Origin: Sporosarcina thermotolerans
GTDB lineage: Bacteria; Bacillota; Bacilli; Bacillales_A; Planococcaceae
Reading direction: 5' to 3'
Length of the DNA: 64,000 nt
NCBI RefSeq assembly: GCF_030067815.1
Contig: NZ_CP125968.1
Span: forward strand, 928,501 to 992,500
Part shown: piece by piece, positions 1-9,546 of the stretch
Numbering within the stretch: the stretch's first letter is position 1
How the letters are laid out: each line of letters opens with the position of its first letter
Position numbers and translations under genes: made by a program
Notes under the pieces: generated by a model
The model's database searches: none
What the model saw: only the letters and a program-made list of their open reading frames with translations
What the model was told of the DNA's origin: nothing

Positions 1-306
1 ATCGAAATGGCTAAAAGCCTGGGTCAGAAAATGTTTACCGAACAGAACGGAACCGACGCCTGAACCGACCGCGAGGAGCACCCCGATTGCTGCAATTTTC
101 TTGAAATCAAACGGGATGCCTTTGCGCACGGTTTCTATATCGTTTACCAAGTAAAGCAAAACAAATGCGGAGGACAGGACGAGACCGCCGATGAAGCCGC
201 CGCCGGGATTGTTATGACCCGACAGAAATAGTTCAACGCCGAACGTCAATATGATGAAAGCGACGATTCTCGTCACTGTTTTCAGAATGACATCATTGAT
301 CTTCAA
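1..306 (-). CDS. mrpB: Na+/H+ antiporter subunit MrpB (partial)
   Basis: About 102 N-terminal residues of the MrpB/MnhB subunit of the multisubunit cation/proton antiporter; the gene runs off the left edge. A hydrophobic N-terminal helix is followed by the family signature SGHNNPGGGFIGGL and by DIETVRKGIPFDFK, both typical of Mrp B subunits. The start is a TTG at 306 that overlaps the end of mrpA by 14 bp, the usual translational coupling in mrp operons. The protein is membrane-embedded and works with subunits A and C-G in sodium extrusion and alkaline pH homeostasis; the remaining subunits should lie to the left of the window. Confidence 0.93.
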   Translation of the reverse strand, partial: MKINDVILKTVTRIVAFIILTFGVELFLSGHNNPGGGFIGGLVLSSAFVLLYLVNDIETVRKGIPFDFKKIAAIGVLLAVGSGVGSVLFGKHFLTQAFSHFD

Positions 307-2704
307 TATCCTGTTCCTCCTTTTTAGATTTCAATTTAATGAGTGTGAATACACCAATACCGGCGATGAAAAGAACGACGACTTCAAGCATCGTGTCAAA
401 TGCACGGAAATCTCCCAATATCGTATTGACGATATTTTTACCACCGGCAAGGCGATAGGCATCTTCAAAATACACCGAAATTGACTCGAATAATTTATTA
501 CCTTGCACTGCAAGGCCTAACACCGTCACAATTGTCCCCGCTAAAATGGCAATAATGCCATTTGAAATTTTTGTCTTACGTGCAGAACGCTCTTTCTTCC
601 ATTCAGGCAGGAAGTAGAAGCAAAGCAGGAACAGGGCTGTTGTCACCGTTTCAACAACTGTCTGAGTTAAAGCGAGATCCGGTGCTCGGAATATGACGAA
701 GAGAAGGGCAATCGAATAACCAAGCACACCATTTAAAATGATTGCCGTCATTCTGGATTTAACAAAGAGCATTGAAAGCGCCGCCCCGGCCATAGAAAGC
801 ACGATAAGAAATTCATTTATTGCTATGGGACTGTCATCCGAGAAGTCGAAAGAGTAAGACCCTGTGTATAGTATAGATCCTCCTACCGTTAGGACGAAAA
901 ACACAAAAATATAGACGAGGTAATCTTTCAAATAGCCCTTCATATAAAGCCGTGTCAAGTATCGGGATCCATTTTCAAGCCATGACAAACTGGCGTTGAA
1001 AGCAGTATCCAAATTCCATTTAAACGGAGCGAACGAATAGACGCCTTTCCAATATCTCATGAAACGATACAGAATAGTCCCAAGGACAACAACACCAATC
1101 GTCATCCATAAAGCAGTATTAAAACCGTGCCATGCCTTTATATGAGGCGTCAGGCCTTCTGCACCCGCAAATGTTGGATAAATTGCTGCCATCGCGGGAC
1201 GCAACAAATAGTTACCAATGACATTTGGGAAGAAAAAGATGCCGACAACTAATATTGCCAAAACGGAAGGTGCAACTAACATCCCCTTAGATGCTTCGTT
1301 GATAGGCTTTTCGACACGCTCGGGATGGAATTCCCCGAAAAACGTTTGGAAAACGATAATCATGCTATAGACAAATGTAAATACACTTGCAATCCATGCA
1401 ACTACGAGGACCAACGTACCCATTGTACCGGTTGAGAAAACTTCAAGGTTTCGCGCATTCACTAATGCTTCAAAGAACATCTCTTTGCTTAGGAAACCGT
1501 TGAAAGGCGGGAGACCTGCCATCGAGAAACTTCCGATTAAAGCGATTGTGAAGGTCACAGGCATGAATGCCATAAGTCCACCTAACCTACGGATATCCCT
1601 GGTTCCAAGCTCATGGTCAACGATTCCGACGACCATAAAGAGTGCACCCTTGAAGGTGGAATGGTTAATGAGATGGAATAATGCCGCGAACGTCGCTTGC
1701 GTATAAATCACCGAGTCGGGGCTGTATCCATGATGGAGTGCCACGGACCCGAGGCCAAATAAACTCATCACCAAGCCTAACTGACTAATTGTCGAATAAG
1801 CGAGCAACGCTTTTAAATCCGTCTGCTTCACGGCGTTCAGTGAACCTATTAACAAAGTGAAAACCCCAACGCCACTTACTATGTAAAGCCACATTGCCTC
1901 ACCGCCGAAGATGGGAGTAAAACGTGCAACTAAGTAAATACCCGCTTTTACCATCGTCGCTGAGTGTAAGTAAGCGCTGACCGGTGTAGGTGCCTCCATT
2001 GCGTCTGGAAGCCAAATATGGAACGGAAATTGTGCGGACTTAGTAAATGTGCCCAATAATACAAGAAGTAACGCCACTAAAAATAGTGGCTCGTCCGTAT
2101 ATTGGCCAATTGTCGCAACTATGTCACGTACACTGAAAGAACCTGTCATAGATTGTAGCATGATGAATCCGGCAAGCATCGCTATGCCACCTGATACTGT
2201 GATCAGCATGGATTTCTGAGCACCATACCTTGATTTTTTCCGGTGGTACCAAAAGGCGATCAACAGGAAGGATGAAATACTCGTCAGTTCCCAAAAGACA
2301 TAGAGTACCATTAGGTTATCTGACAAAACGACACCAAGCATGGCGCCCATGAATAGTAGGAGGTAGACGTAAAAGCGCCCTAATGATTCCCGTTCAGACA
2401 AATAGTATATAGAGTATAGGATGACCAAACTGCCGACACCCGTAATGAGAAGGCCGAATATTAAACTGAGGCCGTCGAGATACGTAGTAAAATGGATTCC
2501 AGCCGTCTCTATCCACCGAATCGTATGCATATAGGTACTTCCATTTGCGATGGAAGGGATGTAGCTTGCTAAAAAAATGAAAAGAGCGATTGGAACGATA
2601 ATTACAAACCAGCCGATATGTCGGCTATGAATCCGTTTATAAATTAATGGGATGAAAATCGCTGCCAAAAAGGGGATGAATATGGATAATGTAATCGTCA
2701 ACAA
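293..2704 (-). CDS. mrpA: Na+/H+ antiporter subunit MrpA
   Basis: Full-length (803 residues, the usual size) large subunit of the Mrp antiporter, related to complex I NuoL. It has many membrane segments. The proton-channel core lies around residues 130-330, with the conserved GTFTKSAQFPFHIWLPDAMEA stretch, of which FHIWLPDAMEAPTPVSAYLH is typical for the NuoL family. The C-terminal third carries the MrpA-specific DUF4040/MnhB-like domain. The start is a TTG at 2704 seven bases after a perfect AGGAGG; a second TTG follows at once. It is the first gene of the leftward mrp operon and diverges from the gene at 2987. Confidence 0.95.
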   Translation of the reverse strand: MLTITLSIFIPFLAAIFIPLIYKRIHSRHIGWFVIIVPIALFIFLASYIPSIANGSTYMHTIRWIETAGIHFTTYLDGLSLIFGLLITGVGSLVILYSIYYLSERESLGRFYVYLLLFMGAMLGVVLSDNLMVLYVFWELTSISSFLLIAFWYHRKKSRYGAQKSMLITVSGGIAMLAGFIMLQSMTGSFSVRDIVATIGQYTDEPLFLVALLLVLLGTFTKSAQFPFHIWLPDAMEAPTPVSAYLHSATMVKAGIYLVARFTPIFGGEAMWLYIVSGVGVFTLLIGSLNAVKQTDLKALLAYSTISQLGLVMSLFGLGSVALHHGYSPDSVIYTQATFAALFHLINHSTFKGALFMVVGIVDHELGTRDIRRLGGLMAFMPVTFTIALIGSFSMAGLPPFNGFLSKEMFFEALVNARNLEVFSTGTMGTLVLVVAWIASVFTFVYSMIIVFQTFFGEFHPERVEKPINEASKGMLVAPSVLAILVVGIFFFPNVIGNYLLRPAMAAIYPTFAGAEGLTPHIKAWHGFNTALWMTIGVVVLGTILYRFMRYWKGVYSFAPFKWNLDTAFNASLSWLENGSRYLTRLYMKGYLKDYLVYIFVFFVLTVGGSILYTGSYSFDFSDDSPIAINEFLIVLSMAGAALSMLFVKSRMTAIILNGVLGYSIALLFVIFRAPDLALTQTVVETVTTALFLLCFYFLPEWKKERSARKTKISNGIIAILAGTIVTVLGLAVQGNKLFESISVYFEDAYRLAGGKNIVNTILGDFRAFDTMLEVVVLFIAGIGVFTLIKLKSKKEEQDIEDQ

Positions 2705-2892
2705 CAGAAAACCTCCTAGGGGACAACCGCTGATTTACGTGAAACCGGGTTTTCAACTTCTTATGTAAATTTTTCTTAATAATTGAGGATAGACTTGACT
2801 CCTTGCAGAACTGGGGACATAATTAGTAGCTACAAGTTCATATTTGAATTATACACTAAATATTTTAAAATCGCCGATGATGCGATTATATC

Positions 2893-2921
2893 TTGTCAGT
2901 CTACCGACACTCATGTATAAT
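2893..2921 (+). promoter_or_regulatory. Sigma-A type promoter for the gene at 2987
   Basis: TTGTCA at 2893-2898 and a consensus TATAAT at 2916-2921 are separated by 17 bp, with transcription expected near 2928. It faces away from the mrp operon. Confidence 0.7.
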
Positions 2922-2942
2922 ATTGTGGTTTTCAAATTTAGA

Positions 2943-2960
2943 TTCGTTTTACGAAACGAA
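2943..2960. promoter_or_regulatory. 18-bp palindrome in the leader of the gene at 2987
   Basis: Perfect inverted repeat TTCGTTT-TACG-AAACGAA lying about 15 bp after the expected transcription start and 27 bp before the ATG. It could be an operator or an RNA hairpin. The cognate regulator is unknown. Confidence 0.5.
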
Positions 2961-2986
2961 AATAATTGTAAGAGGTGACTACGGTC

Positions 2987-3661
2987 ATGGGCAAAGTAAA
3001 AGGTCGTATGGACGAAAGCATTCTTGTTTGTGTCTACTACGGTCCAAATGGTGAGCGTCTCATTAGACGTGGACATAAAATGGCATCCATCATGGATTGT
3101 CCACTATATATTTTAACGATTGACCCATTGCCATTCGATGAATTCGACGCTGAAAAATCAGATTATATCGAAAGATGGCAAGAGCTTGCAACGGAGCTTG
3201 ATGTTGAAGATTTTATCGTTATGGATAATGAGAAGCGATCAGTTGCAAAGGTGATCAAAGAAGTCGCTCACAAACATAATATTACGCAGATAATTATCGG
3301 TCAAACTGCTCAAAGTAGATGGGAAGAAATCACAAAAGGTTCGTTCATGAATGTGCTGTTAAGAGAAATAACATTTGTAGATTTCCATGTCGTATCCGTC
3401 GATCGTGCCATAAAAGATGAAATAGAGGGCATGTTTGAAAAAGGCGTACGGGCTTACTTAGTCGAAGAGGGCGAAGGCTTCCGTGTTAGTTTTACCCATT
3501 CGAAAGATGCAAAGTTTGAAGGGATCTTCTTCAAAGAAATCGGAACGGACTTCAATAACGGGATCTTCAAATTCATGAATAACAATAAAATGTGTCAAGT
3601 GCAGATAACGGATGACAGTGTCACCGAAGCAACACAATTTGTCTGCAAAACGGAACAATGA
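2987..3661 (+). CDS. KdpD/universal-stress-like cytosolic protein
   Basis: Protein of 224 residues. The N-terminal half (about residues 5-140) resembles the USP-type sensor domain of KdpD: SILVCVYYGPNGERLIRRGHKMA near the start and a nucleotide-binding-like IIIGQTAQSRWEEITKGS further on. No histidine kinase core, DNA-binding domain or membrane segment is visible, although database entries for such proteins are often labelled histidine kinase. The ATG at 2987 is preferred over an upstream in-frame GTG at 2975 because the GTG lies inside the ribosome binding site AGAGGTG. It has its own promoter and terminator, so it is monocistronic. Its position next to mrp suggests a role in ion homeostasis, which is inference. 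Confidence 0.65.
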   Translation: MGKVKGRMDESILVCVYYGPNGERLIRRGHKMASIMDCPLYILTIDPLPFDEFDAEKSDYIERWQELATELDVEDFIVMDNEKRSVAKVIKEVAHKHNITQIIIGQTAQSRWEEITKGSFMNVLLREITFVDFHVVSVDRAIKDEIEGMFEKGVRAYLVEEGEGFRVSFTHSKDAKFEGIFFKEIGTDFNNGIFKFMNNNKMCQVQITDDSVTEATQFVCKTEQ

Positions 3662-3687
3662 TGTAAAAAACACCGGACTTAAATATA

Positions 3688-3721
3688 AGCGGATGGCCGA
3701 TTCCTGGTCATCCGCTTTTTG
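3688..3721 (+). terminator. Rho-independent terminator
   Basis: Stem AGCGGATGGCC / GGTCATCCGCT with a short loop, then TTTTT, 27 bp after the stop of the KdpD-like gene. Confidence 0.85.
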
Positions 3722-3770
3722 TTATTACTATTTCTTCTTTGTGGATAAACTCTTAAGTTAGTATGTTTAC

Positions 3771-3890
3771 GACTAGACTTCGGGCGCCAGAGGCTCGGGT
3801 CATAAGTCAAATCTGCTATGTGGCAAAAAGCGCCACGTCGCATCTTCGCCTTATGCCCGTCGCCTCTAGGCAGGCGCCCTGCGCTTTTGT
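3771..3890 (+). repeat. Dispersed structured repeat, unit A
   Basis: About 120 bp, one of six related units in the window (others at 8099, 8224, 38957, 39078 and 47950). Three nested inverted repeats can be read: outer GGCGCC/GGCGCC, middle AGAGGCTCGGGTCATAAG against CTTATGCCCGTCGCCTCT, inner GTGGC/GCCAC. The end CGCTTTTGT touches the stop codon of the opposing murB gene (3891-3893). It lies in a convergent junction, downstream of the neighbour's own terminator. Confidence 0.85.
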
Positions 3891-4808
3891 TTATTCTTCT
3901 CCTACAATCTTTACTTCCAGTTCCAAGTCAACGTCGAATTGCTTCTTCACTTCGGATTTCACCATATTGATCGTAGCAATGTAATCGGATGCCGTTGCAC
4001 CGTTTTTATTAATGATAAAACCTGCATGTTTCATCGATACTTCTGCACCGCCGCAACCCTTTCCTTGCAATCCGCAATCTTGGATCAACTTCCCAGCAAA
4101 GTAGCCTGGTGGCCTTTTGAATACACTTCCTGCAGAAGGGAATTCCAAAGGCTGCTTGGACTCGCGTTGGAAAGTCAGGTCGGCTACTTTCGCAAGTATT
4201 GCTTCTTGGTCACCTTCCACCAACTCAAAATCGGCTGATAATACATAGTACCCTTCGCTAACAATGATGCTTTTCCGATAGCCAAGTTCTAGTTCATCCT
4301 TGGATAAAACAAGCCGCTCTCCAGATTTCGTCAAGACGGTACATTGGTAGATAATATCTTTGATTTCCCCGCCATAGGCACCAGCATTCATGGCCATTGC
4401 ACCGCCAATCGAGCCTGGGATTCCACAAGCGAATTCCAAGCCTGTCAAGGATTCTTCCGTTGCCCGCTTCGACACATCGATGATGAGGGCCCCTGCTTCC
4501 GCATGTATCCGATTACCGTCCACTCGAATTGCATCCAATTTGGACAAATGGAGAACGATTCCGCGGACTCCTCCATCCCGAACGACCATATTCGACCCGT
4601 TTCCTAATAATAAGAGAGGAATTTCATTCTCATATGCATACCGCACAATCGCTTCCGTTTCCTCGATTGTTCCAGGAATGGCAAGTACATCCGCTGCGCC
4701 GCCAAGTTTTGTCATCGTATATTTATTTAATGGTTCATCTATCAGTAGAATGCCCTCTGAAATAATTCCGCGTAAATCCTTAAACCACTGATGCTTCGAC
4801 ATCAACAT
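3891..4808 (-). CDS. murB: UDP-N-acetylenolpyruvoylglucosamine reductase
   Basis: Complete 305-residue MurB, the flavoenzyme that reduces UDP-GlcNAc-enolpyruvate to UDP-MurNAc in peptidoglycan precursor synthesis (cytosol). The FAD-binding region has LLLGNGSNMVVRDGGVRGIV (about residues 90-110) and GIPGSIGGAMAMNAGAYGGE (about 130-150). The C-terminal substrate domain has the catalytic Ser in PSAGSVFKRP and the conserved KHAGFIINKNGATASD, as in the short Gram-positive type II enzyme. The start at 4808 follows GAAGGGACTGG; a second ATG two codons later is possible. The gene stands alone and ends against repeat unit A. Confidence 0.95.
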   Translation of the reverse strand: MLMSKHQWFKDLRGIISEGILLIDEPLNKYTMTKLGGAADVLAIPGTIEETEAIVRYAYENEIPLLLLGNGSNMVVRDGGVRGIVLHLSKLDAIRVDGNRIHAEAGALIIDVSKRATEESLTGLEFACGIPGSIGGAMAMNAGAYGGEIKDIIYQCTVLTKSGERLVLSKDELELGYRKSIIVSEGYYVLSADFELVEGDQEAILAKVADLTFQRESKQPLEFPSAGSVFKRPPGYFAGKLIQDCGLQGKGCGGAEVSMKHAGFIINKNGATASDYIATINMVKSEVKKQFDVDLELEVKIVGEE

Positions 4809-4984
4809 CCAGTCCCTTCAATTCTAATGCGTTGAAACTTACTTCCAATTTCGATGAAAATATAGGCTTCACCATTATATAAGTATGCTGGGTATTGGTT
4901 GTTTTGACAAGAAATAATAATCGTGGATTTTTTAAAAGGAAATGAATGACTGTTCATCGAATAGTATATTGGGAGGGATGAAAC

Positions 4985-7354
4985 GTGAAAAGGAAGAGAA
5001 TGGGGAAGTGGACAAAATTATTGTTATCCGTCTTTGGCGGGATAACAGCAATCCTTGTTATCGGGCTGATTGCCATCAATTTGTACATAGGAAAATCGAA
5101 ACCGTTTATCGACGGAGAGAGAAATGTAAGTTTCCTTGATAATGACGTTGAAATCGTCAGGGATGTGAATGGTGTGCCTCATATAGAGGCAGGATCGGAT
5201 GCTGATTTGTATCGAGCCCAGGGCTATGTGCAGGCGCAGGACCGTTTATTCCAAATGGATTTGGCACGTAGGCAGGCAAGTGGTCGACTATCAGAGGTAG
5301 TGGGGGCTGCAGCTGTTGACACCGACAAGAATTTTCGGACTTTCAGTTTACGTAATGCCGCTGAAGCATCATACGACGGATATGGGGATGAGGCGAAAAA
5401 GGTTTTAGCCTGGTTCGCGGAAGGTGTCAACGCTTTTATCGAGCAGGCTAGGGAAGAGGGGAAGCTGCCATATGAGTTCAAAATTTTTGGCTATGAACCT
5501 GAACTATGGACACCGATTGATTCACTAACGATAGGAAAGTATATGGCCTACGACTTAGGAGGCAACTGGCACAGCCTTGCTGTCAGGCATTGGGCGCTGA
5601 ACAATTTCCCTGAGGAGCAGGCACGTGAATTATTCGTCAGCTATCCGGATAATGCCCCTTCAATCATCGAAGCGAATTTGAAGACGCCAGTTGAAGTGGC
5701 GGGCCGCTTCAATTCGGATTTGGTACCGCATGAATTCAACGGGAGCAATAACTGGGTCGTATCTGGTGATAAAACTGCGTCTGGTAGGCCGCTCCTTTCT
5801 AATGACCCTCATCTTGGATTAAATACGCCATCCATTTGGTACCAAATGCATTTACAATCGCCTGAGCAAAATGTCGGTGGGGTCATTTTCGCAGGTGTTC
5901 CGGGCATCATCCTCGGCCATAACGAGGATATCGCGTGGGTGTTACGAATGTTGGCCCAGATGTGCAAGATTTGTATATCGAAATTCCGAATCCGGAAAAC
6001 CCGACACAATTTCGCTATGACGGCAAATGGAGCAGGCCGAAGTTAGAGATGAGACGATTAAAGTCAAAGGCGATAATGATGTCCCATTTAAAGTAATTGT
6101 CACTAGGCATGGACCGATCATGTCGAACATATTATATAAATCGGAGGATCCGGGTGCGCTATTCTCCATGCAATGGACTGCGCTTGAACCGACGAAAGAG
6201 CTTGAAGCAATTATTAGGATGAATAAGCGTCGAATTGGGAAACGTTCGAGGCGGCCTTAGAGGACTTCCATGCACCAGCACAAAACTTTGTGTTTGCAGC
6301 GAAGGACGGGACGATTGCTTATAAAGCAAACGGCAGAATCCCGATACGTAAAAAAGGAGATGCTCAACTACCCGTTCCAGGAGACTCATCTGAATATGGG
6401 TGGGCGGGTTATGTCCCTTATGATGAACTACCAAGAGTCGTCAACCCGAAGGTGGGATTCATCGCCACGGCAAACAATGAAGTCGTAGATGATTCATACC
6501 CGTATCATATAACGAAATACTGGGCACAGCCTTATCGATATATGAGGATTGCTGAAGTCTTGGGTAAGGGAGATAACTTCACGGCGGAAGACATGATGGA
6601 ACTGCAGATGGATCAAGCGAATTTGTATGCGCGGGAGTTTTTGCAAGACTTGATTGGATCTGTAGAGGCAACGGATAAAGAAGGTAGATATACAGATGTA
6701 ATTAGCATGTTAAGGGAATGGAATCAGATTGATTCACCTGAAGCGGGAGCGCCGCTCGTTTTCCATAAATTAATGAGGCAATTGCCGAAAACGATGTTAA
6801 GTAGTGAAATGCCGGGAGACGTATATAGGCTTATGCCGGGCAAAGGGCAGATTGTCGACCAAATGCTGAGGGATGCATACAGCGGCAAGTTAGGCGTGTG
6901 GGTGTCCAACTATGGAGGCGTCGACAAATGGGTCTATGATGCATTCGAGACGTCCATTGCGGAAATTGAAGAGCGGTTCGGGAACGATTCGGCAAAATGG
7001 AAGTGGGGAGATTTCCACCAATTAGCTTTCCCGCATTCCCTATCGGCGGCATCACCGATTTTTGCCTATTTCCTAAACCCTGAAAAACAGGCAATAGGCG
7101 GCTCGAACGTGACTGTGCAGGCAGCCGCATTCAATGATAATGGAACGGTGTATCACGGGGCTTCATGGCGCTTCGTGGCGGATTTATCCGATTTGTCCAC
7201 CACGTACCATATTGTTGGACCTGGTCAAAGCGGACATATGAAATCGAAATGGTTCCACGACCAGGCTGAAGATTGGGCAAATGGTATCTACCATGAAACC
7301 GTTTTAGACGGTAAGGTGGAAAAAGGCTATACATTGAAATTAAAAGCAAAATAG
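4985..7354 (+). CDS. Penicillin acylase family protein (reading frame broken three times)
   Basis: Ntn-hydrolase of the penicillin amidase family (S45), which hydrolyses acyl amides or acyl-homoserine lactones. It starts at GTG 4985 after GGGAGGG. An N-terminal hydrophobic segment (about residues 10-30) suggests export or membrane anchoring. The alpha-chain region is followed by the autoprocessing site with nucleophile Ser254 in NGSNNWVVSG; LLSNDPHLGLNTPS, GHNEDIAW and further on the conserved Asn in FIATANNEV are also present. The frame shifts near 5937, 6029 and 6227; adding one G at each restores one protein of about 790 residues. Either a recent pseudogene or consensus errors; the latter is favoured because the same defect occurs in essential genes here. 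Confidence 0.85.
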
Positions 7355-7432
7355 TAGTAGGAAGCCTTGTAATAGGGAGTCTAATCAGGGAATTGTAAAT
7401 AAATCGTAAAGATAAATAAATTTTAATTAAAC

Positions 7433-7465
7433 TATCTTGACTTCGAGATAAAAAAGCGTTAGTAT
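7433..7465 (+). promoter_or_regulatory. Promoter of yceI with MhqR/MarR-like operator over the -35
   Basis: TTGACT (7437-7442), 17-bp spacer, TAGTAT (7460-7465). The -35 lies inside a near palindrome TATCTTGACTTCGAGATA (7433-7450; 14 of 18 positions agree with the reverse complement), similar in form to the MhqR-type TATCTCGA...TCGAGATA operators of Bacillus as I recall them. Two related sites follow at 7473-7490 and 7500-7517. Confidence 0.6.
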
Positions 7466-7570
7466 CAATATACACTTTGAAATCGAGATAAAAGAAGATT
7501 ATCTTGATTGAAATAGGGTATAAGGATACGAGGAATAAATAAATTAAAAATAGAAGGGTTGGATTTGACA

Positions 7571-8098
7571 ATGGCAACATGGAAATTAGACGCATCACAT
7601 ACGAGTGTAGGTTTTTCAGTAAAGCATATGATGGTTTCAAAAGTAAAAGGTAGCTTTTCAGGAGTAGAAGGTACACTCGAGGGGAATCCAGAAGACCTAA
7701 CTGGTGCTTCAATCAATTTCACAATTGATGCATCAACAATCAATACAAACGCTGTAGATCGTGACAACCATTTACGTTCAGCTGATTTCTTTGACGTAGA
7801 AAACTTCCCTTCCATCACTTTTGTCTCAACTGACGTCGTGAAAACAGGCGAAGGCGAATACGATATCACAGGTGATATGACAATGAGAGGCGTGACTAAG
7901 AAAGTTACGTTTGAAGCAGAGTACGAAGGAACTGGAGTAAACCCATGGGGTGTACAGGTAGCTGCTTTTGAAGTAGAAGGTAAAGTTTCCCGTAAAGAAT
8001 TCGAACTTACATGGAACCAAGCACTTGAAGCAGGCGGCGTTCTTGTAGGCGACGACATCAAGATCTCAATCGACCTTCAATTTAACCCAGCACAATAA
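7571..8098 (+). CDS. YceI family polyisoprenoid-binding protein
   Basis: 175-residue YceI/lipocalin-like protein: ATWKLDASHTSVGFSVKHMM at the start, HLRSADFFDVENFPSITFVS in the middle and GDDIKISIDLQFN at the end are family hallmarks. The fold is a beta barrel that binds long isoprenoid lipids. There is no signal peptide, as is usual for the Firmicute members, so it should be cytosolic. The ATG at 7571 is chosen over in-frame TTG codons upstream because of its spacing from AAGGGTTGG. Monocistronic, with a promoter overlapped by a MarR-type palindrome, which suggests induction by electrophile or oxidative stress (inference). Its stop codon touches repeat unit B2. Confidence 0.9.
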   Translation: MATWKLDASHTSVGFSVKHMMVSKVKGSFSGVEGTLEGNPEDLTGASINFTIDASTINTNAVDRDNHLRSADFFDVENFPSITFVSTDVVKTGEGEYDITGDMTMRGVTKKVTFEAEYEGTGVNPWGVQVAAFEVEGKVSRKEFELTWNQALEAGGVLVGDDIKISIDLQFNPAQ

Positions 8099-8219
8099 CC
8101 AAAAGCGAAGGGTGGCGGTAAGCCTCGACAGTAATGGCAAAGACGTGCTCGTAACGCTTCGCTTTTACTCGCAAAAGCCGTTCTTCGTAACGGCTTTGGC
8201 TGCCACCCGGAGTCTGGAC
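8099..8219 (-). repeat. Dispersed structured repeat, divergent unit B2
   Basis: Minus-strand unit sharing the ends of the family (GTCCAGACTCCGG at 8219 and CTTCGCTTTTGG at 8099) and a closing helix GGTGGC/GCCACC, but with a different interior that contains the hairpin AAAGCCGTT/AACGGCTTT. The CTTTTGG end abuts the yceI stop codon (8096-8098). Confidence 0.7.
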
Positions 8220-8223
8220 GAAA

Positions 8224-8343
8224 CCAAATGCGAAGGGCGCCCGCATAGAGGTGCTGGGCATAAGGCGAAGATGCGGCGTGGCATTTTTTGCCACAGAGCA
8301 GATTTGACTTATGACCCGAGCCTCTGGCGCCCGGAGTCTGGAC
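8224..8343 (-). repeat. Dispersed structured repeat, unit B1
   Basis: Minus-strand copy closely matching unit A: GGGCGCC closing pairs, GGCTCGGGTCATAAGTCAAA and CATCTTCGCCTTATGCC blocks, inner GTGGC/GCCAC. It is in tandem with B2, and both begin with the same GTCCAGACTCCGGG. Confidence 0.85.
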
Positions 8344-8350
8344 GTAAATA

Positions 8351-8396
8351 AAAAAAGTGCCACGCATGAATGAAAATTCAAGCGTGGCGTTTTTTC
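8351..8396. terminator. Bidirectional terminator
   Basis: Stem GTGCCACGC / GCGTGGCGTT with A-run on one side and T-run on the other; serves the P1 peptidase gene on the minus strand. Confidence 0.75.
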
Positions 8397-8485
8397 ATTT
8401 GGGGGGAATCCCAAAATGGCTCATCACTTATTAATATGGCTATTCTAAAACTTTTTAAACACACCTTGCTTAATACTGCAACTGA

Positions 8486-9525
8486 TCACTCAATAAAAGG
8501 CCAACGTTCCACAACGCGTTCCTTCCTACCAATTGTTGTTTGTGCGTGGATCATCGACTGGTAAACAGCTTCCTCTGTTGCTTCAATGACAGCCTGGAAA
8601 AGCTTATTCATGATTGGTGTGTCGTCACGCAATATCGTATAGCTATTCGTTACCTCTTCACTCCTATGCGAAATGGTATAGGCGTTTGAGAACGCAATGA
8701 TGATGTCGCCGCTCCCGTTATGTACGGTAGATCCTGTTCGTGCAAGACCAATGGAAGCTCGTTTTGCAAGTCTCTTCAATTGCCTGTCATTTAAAGGTGC
8801 ATCTGTCGCGACGATGATCATAATCGAGCCATCGGGTTTTTCATGCTCCATTTCCTCGGATGTCGTCAAGTCGTTTTCAACTGTTAACGATTGCTTTGAA
8901 TTCTTCGCAAGCCATTCATTAATGCGACATTCTTCGGATATTCCGAAATTGGTCAATGTCAACACACCAACAGTAAGTGAACTTTTCCCTTCATCGGAAA
9001 TCGTTCTTGAAGAGGAACCGATTCCACCTTTCCTGCCAAAACAGATCATTCCTTTCCCTGCACCAACAGCACCTTGTTCGAGTGGGCCGCCTTCTGCGTT
9101 CCGTATTGCTTCAACAGCATGATTGGCTCGTACCTTTAACTCACGCATCGAATTCAAATAGCTGTCATTGCATTCACCGACAACGACGTTCAATGAACTT
9201 GTGGAGTCTCCGATTGCGGTATTCTCCATAAGCATATGCTGCAAAGTCCCCTCAAGCACAGCCCCTACGCTAAAGGTGTTTGTCAACATGATGGGGATTC
9301 GATGACACCTAATTCCTCCACTTGAATAAGTCCAACTGATTTGCCAAAACCGTTCAAAACAAAACTTGCTGCAGGCACCTTCTCTTCGAATAAATTCCCT
9401 CCATGTGGCAATAGAGCTGTTACGCCTGTACAAGCCCTTTCTGGACCGCTTTCTTCGTATAAAGTTACATGGCCCACTTTCACTCCGGGAACATCCGTTA
9501 TGGCATTATATTTTCCTCGTTGCAA
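8486..9525 (-). CDS. P1 family (S58) peptidase, DmpA-like (one frame break)
   Basis: Member of the DmpA/L-aminopeptidase D-esterase family of self-processing Ntn-like hydrolases. The N-terminus NAITDVPGVKVGHVTL and the segment GAVGAGKGMICFGRKGGIGSSSR are characteristic, and the autocatalytic Ser is expected in VHNGSGDIIIAFS. The start is TTG 9525 with AAGGGGA eight bases upstream. The frame breaks at the C4 run (minus strand) at 9293-9296, between GVIESP and IMLTNTFSVGAVLEG; one more C gives a continuous protein of about 346 residues. The physiological substrate is unknown; beta-peptides or N-terminal residues of small peptides are typical of the family. It ends at a bidirectional terminator. 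Confidence 0.88.
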
Positions 9526-9546
9526 TTCAATTTTCCCCTTTCTACT

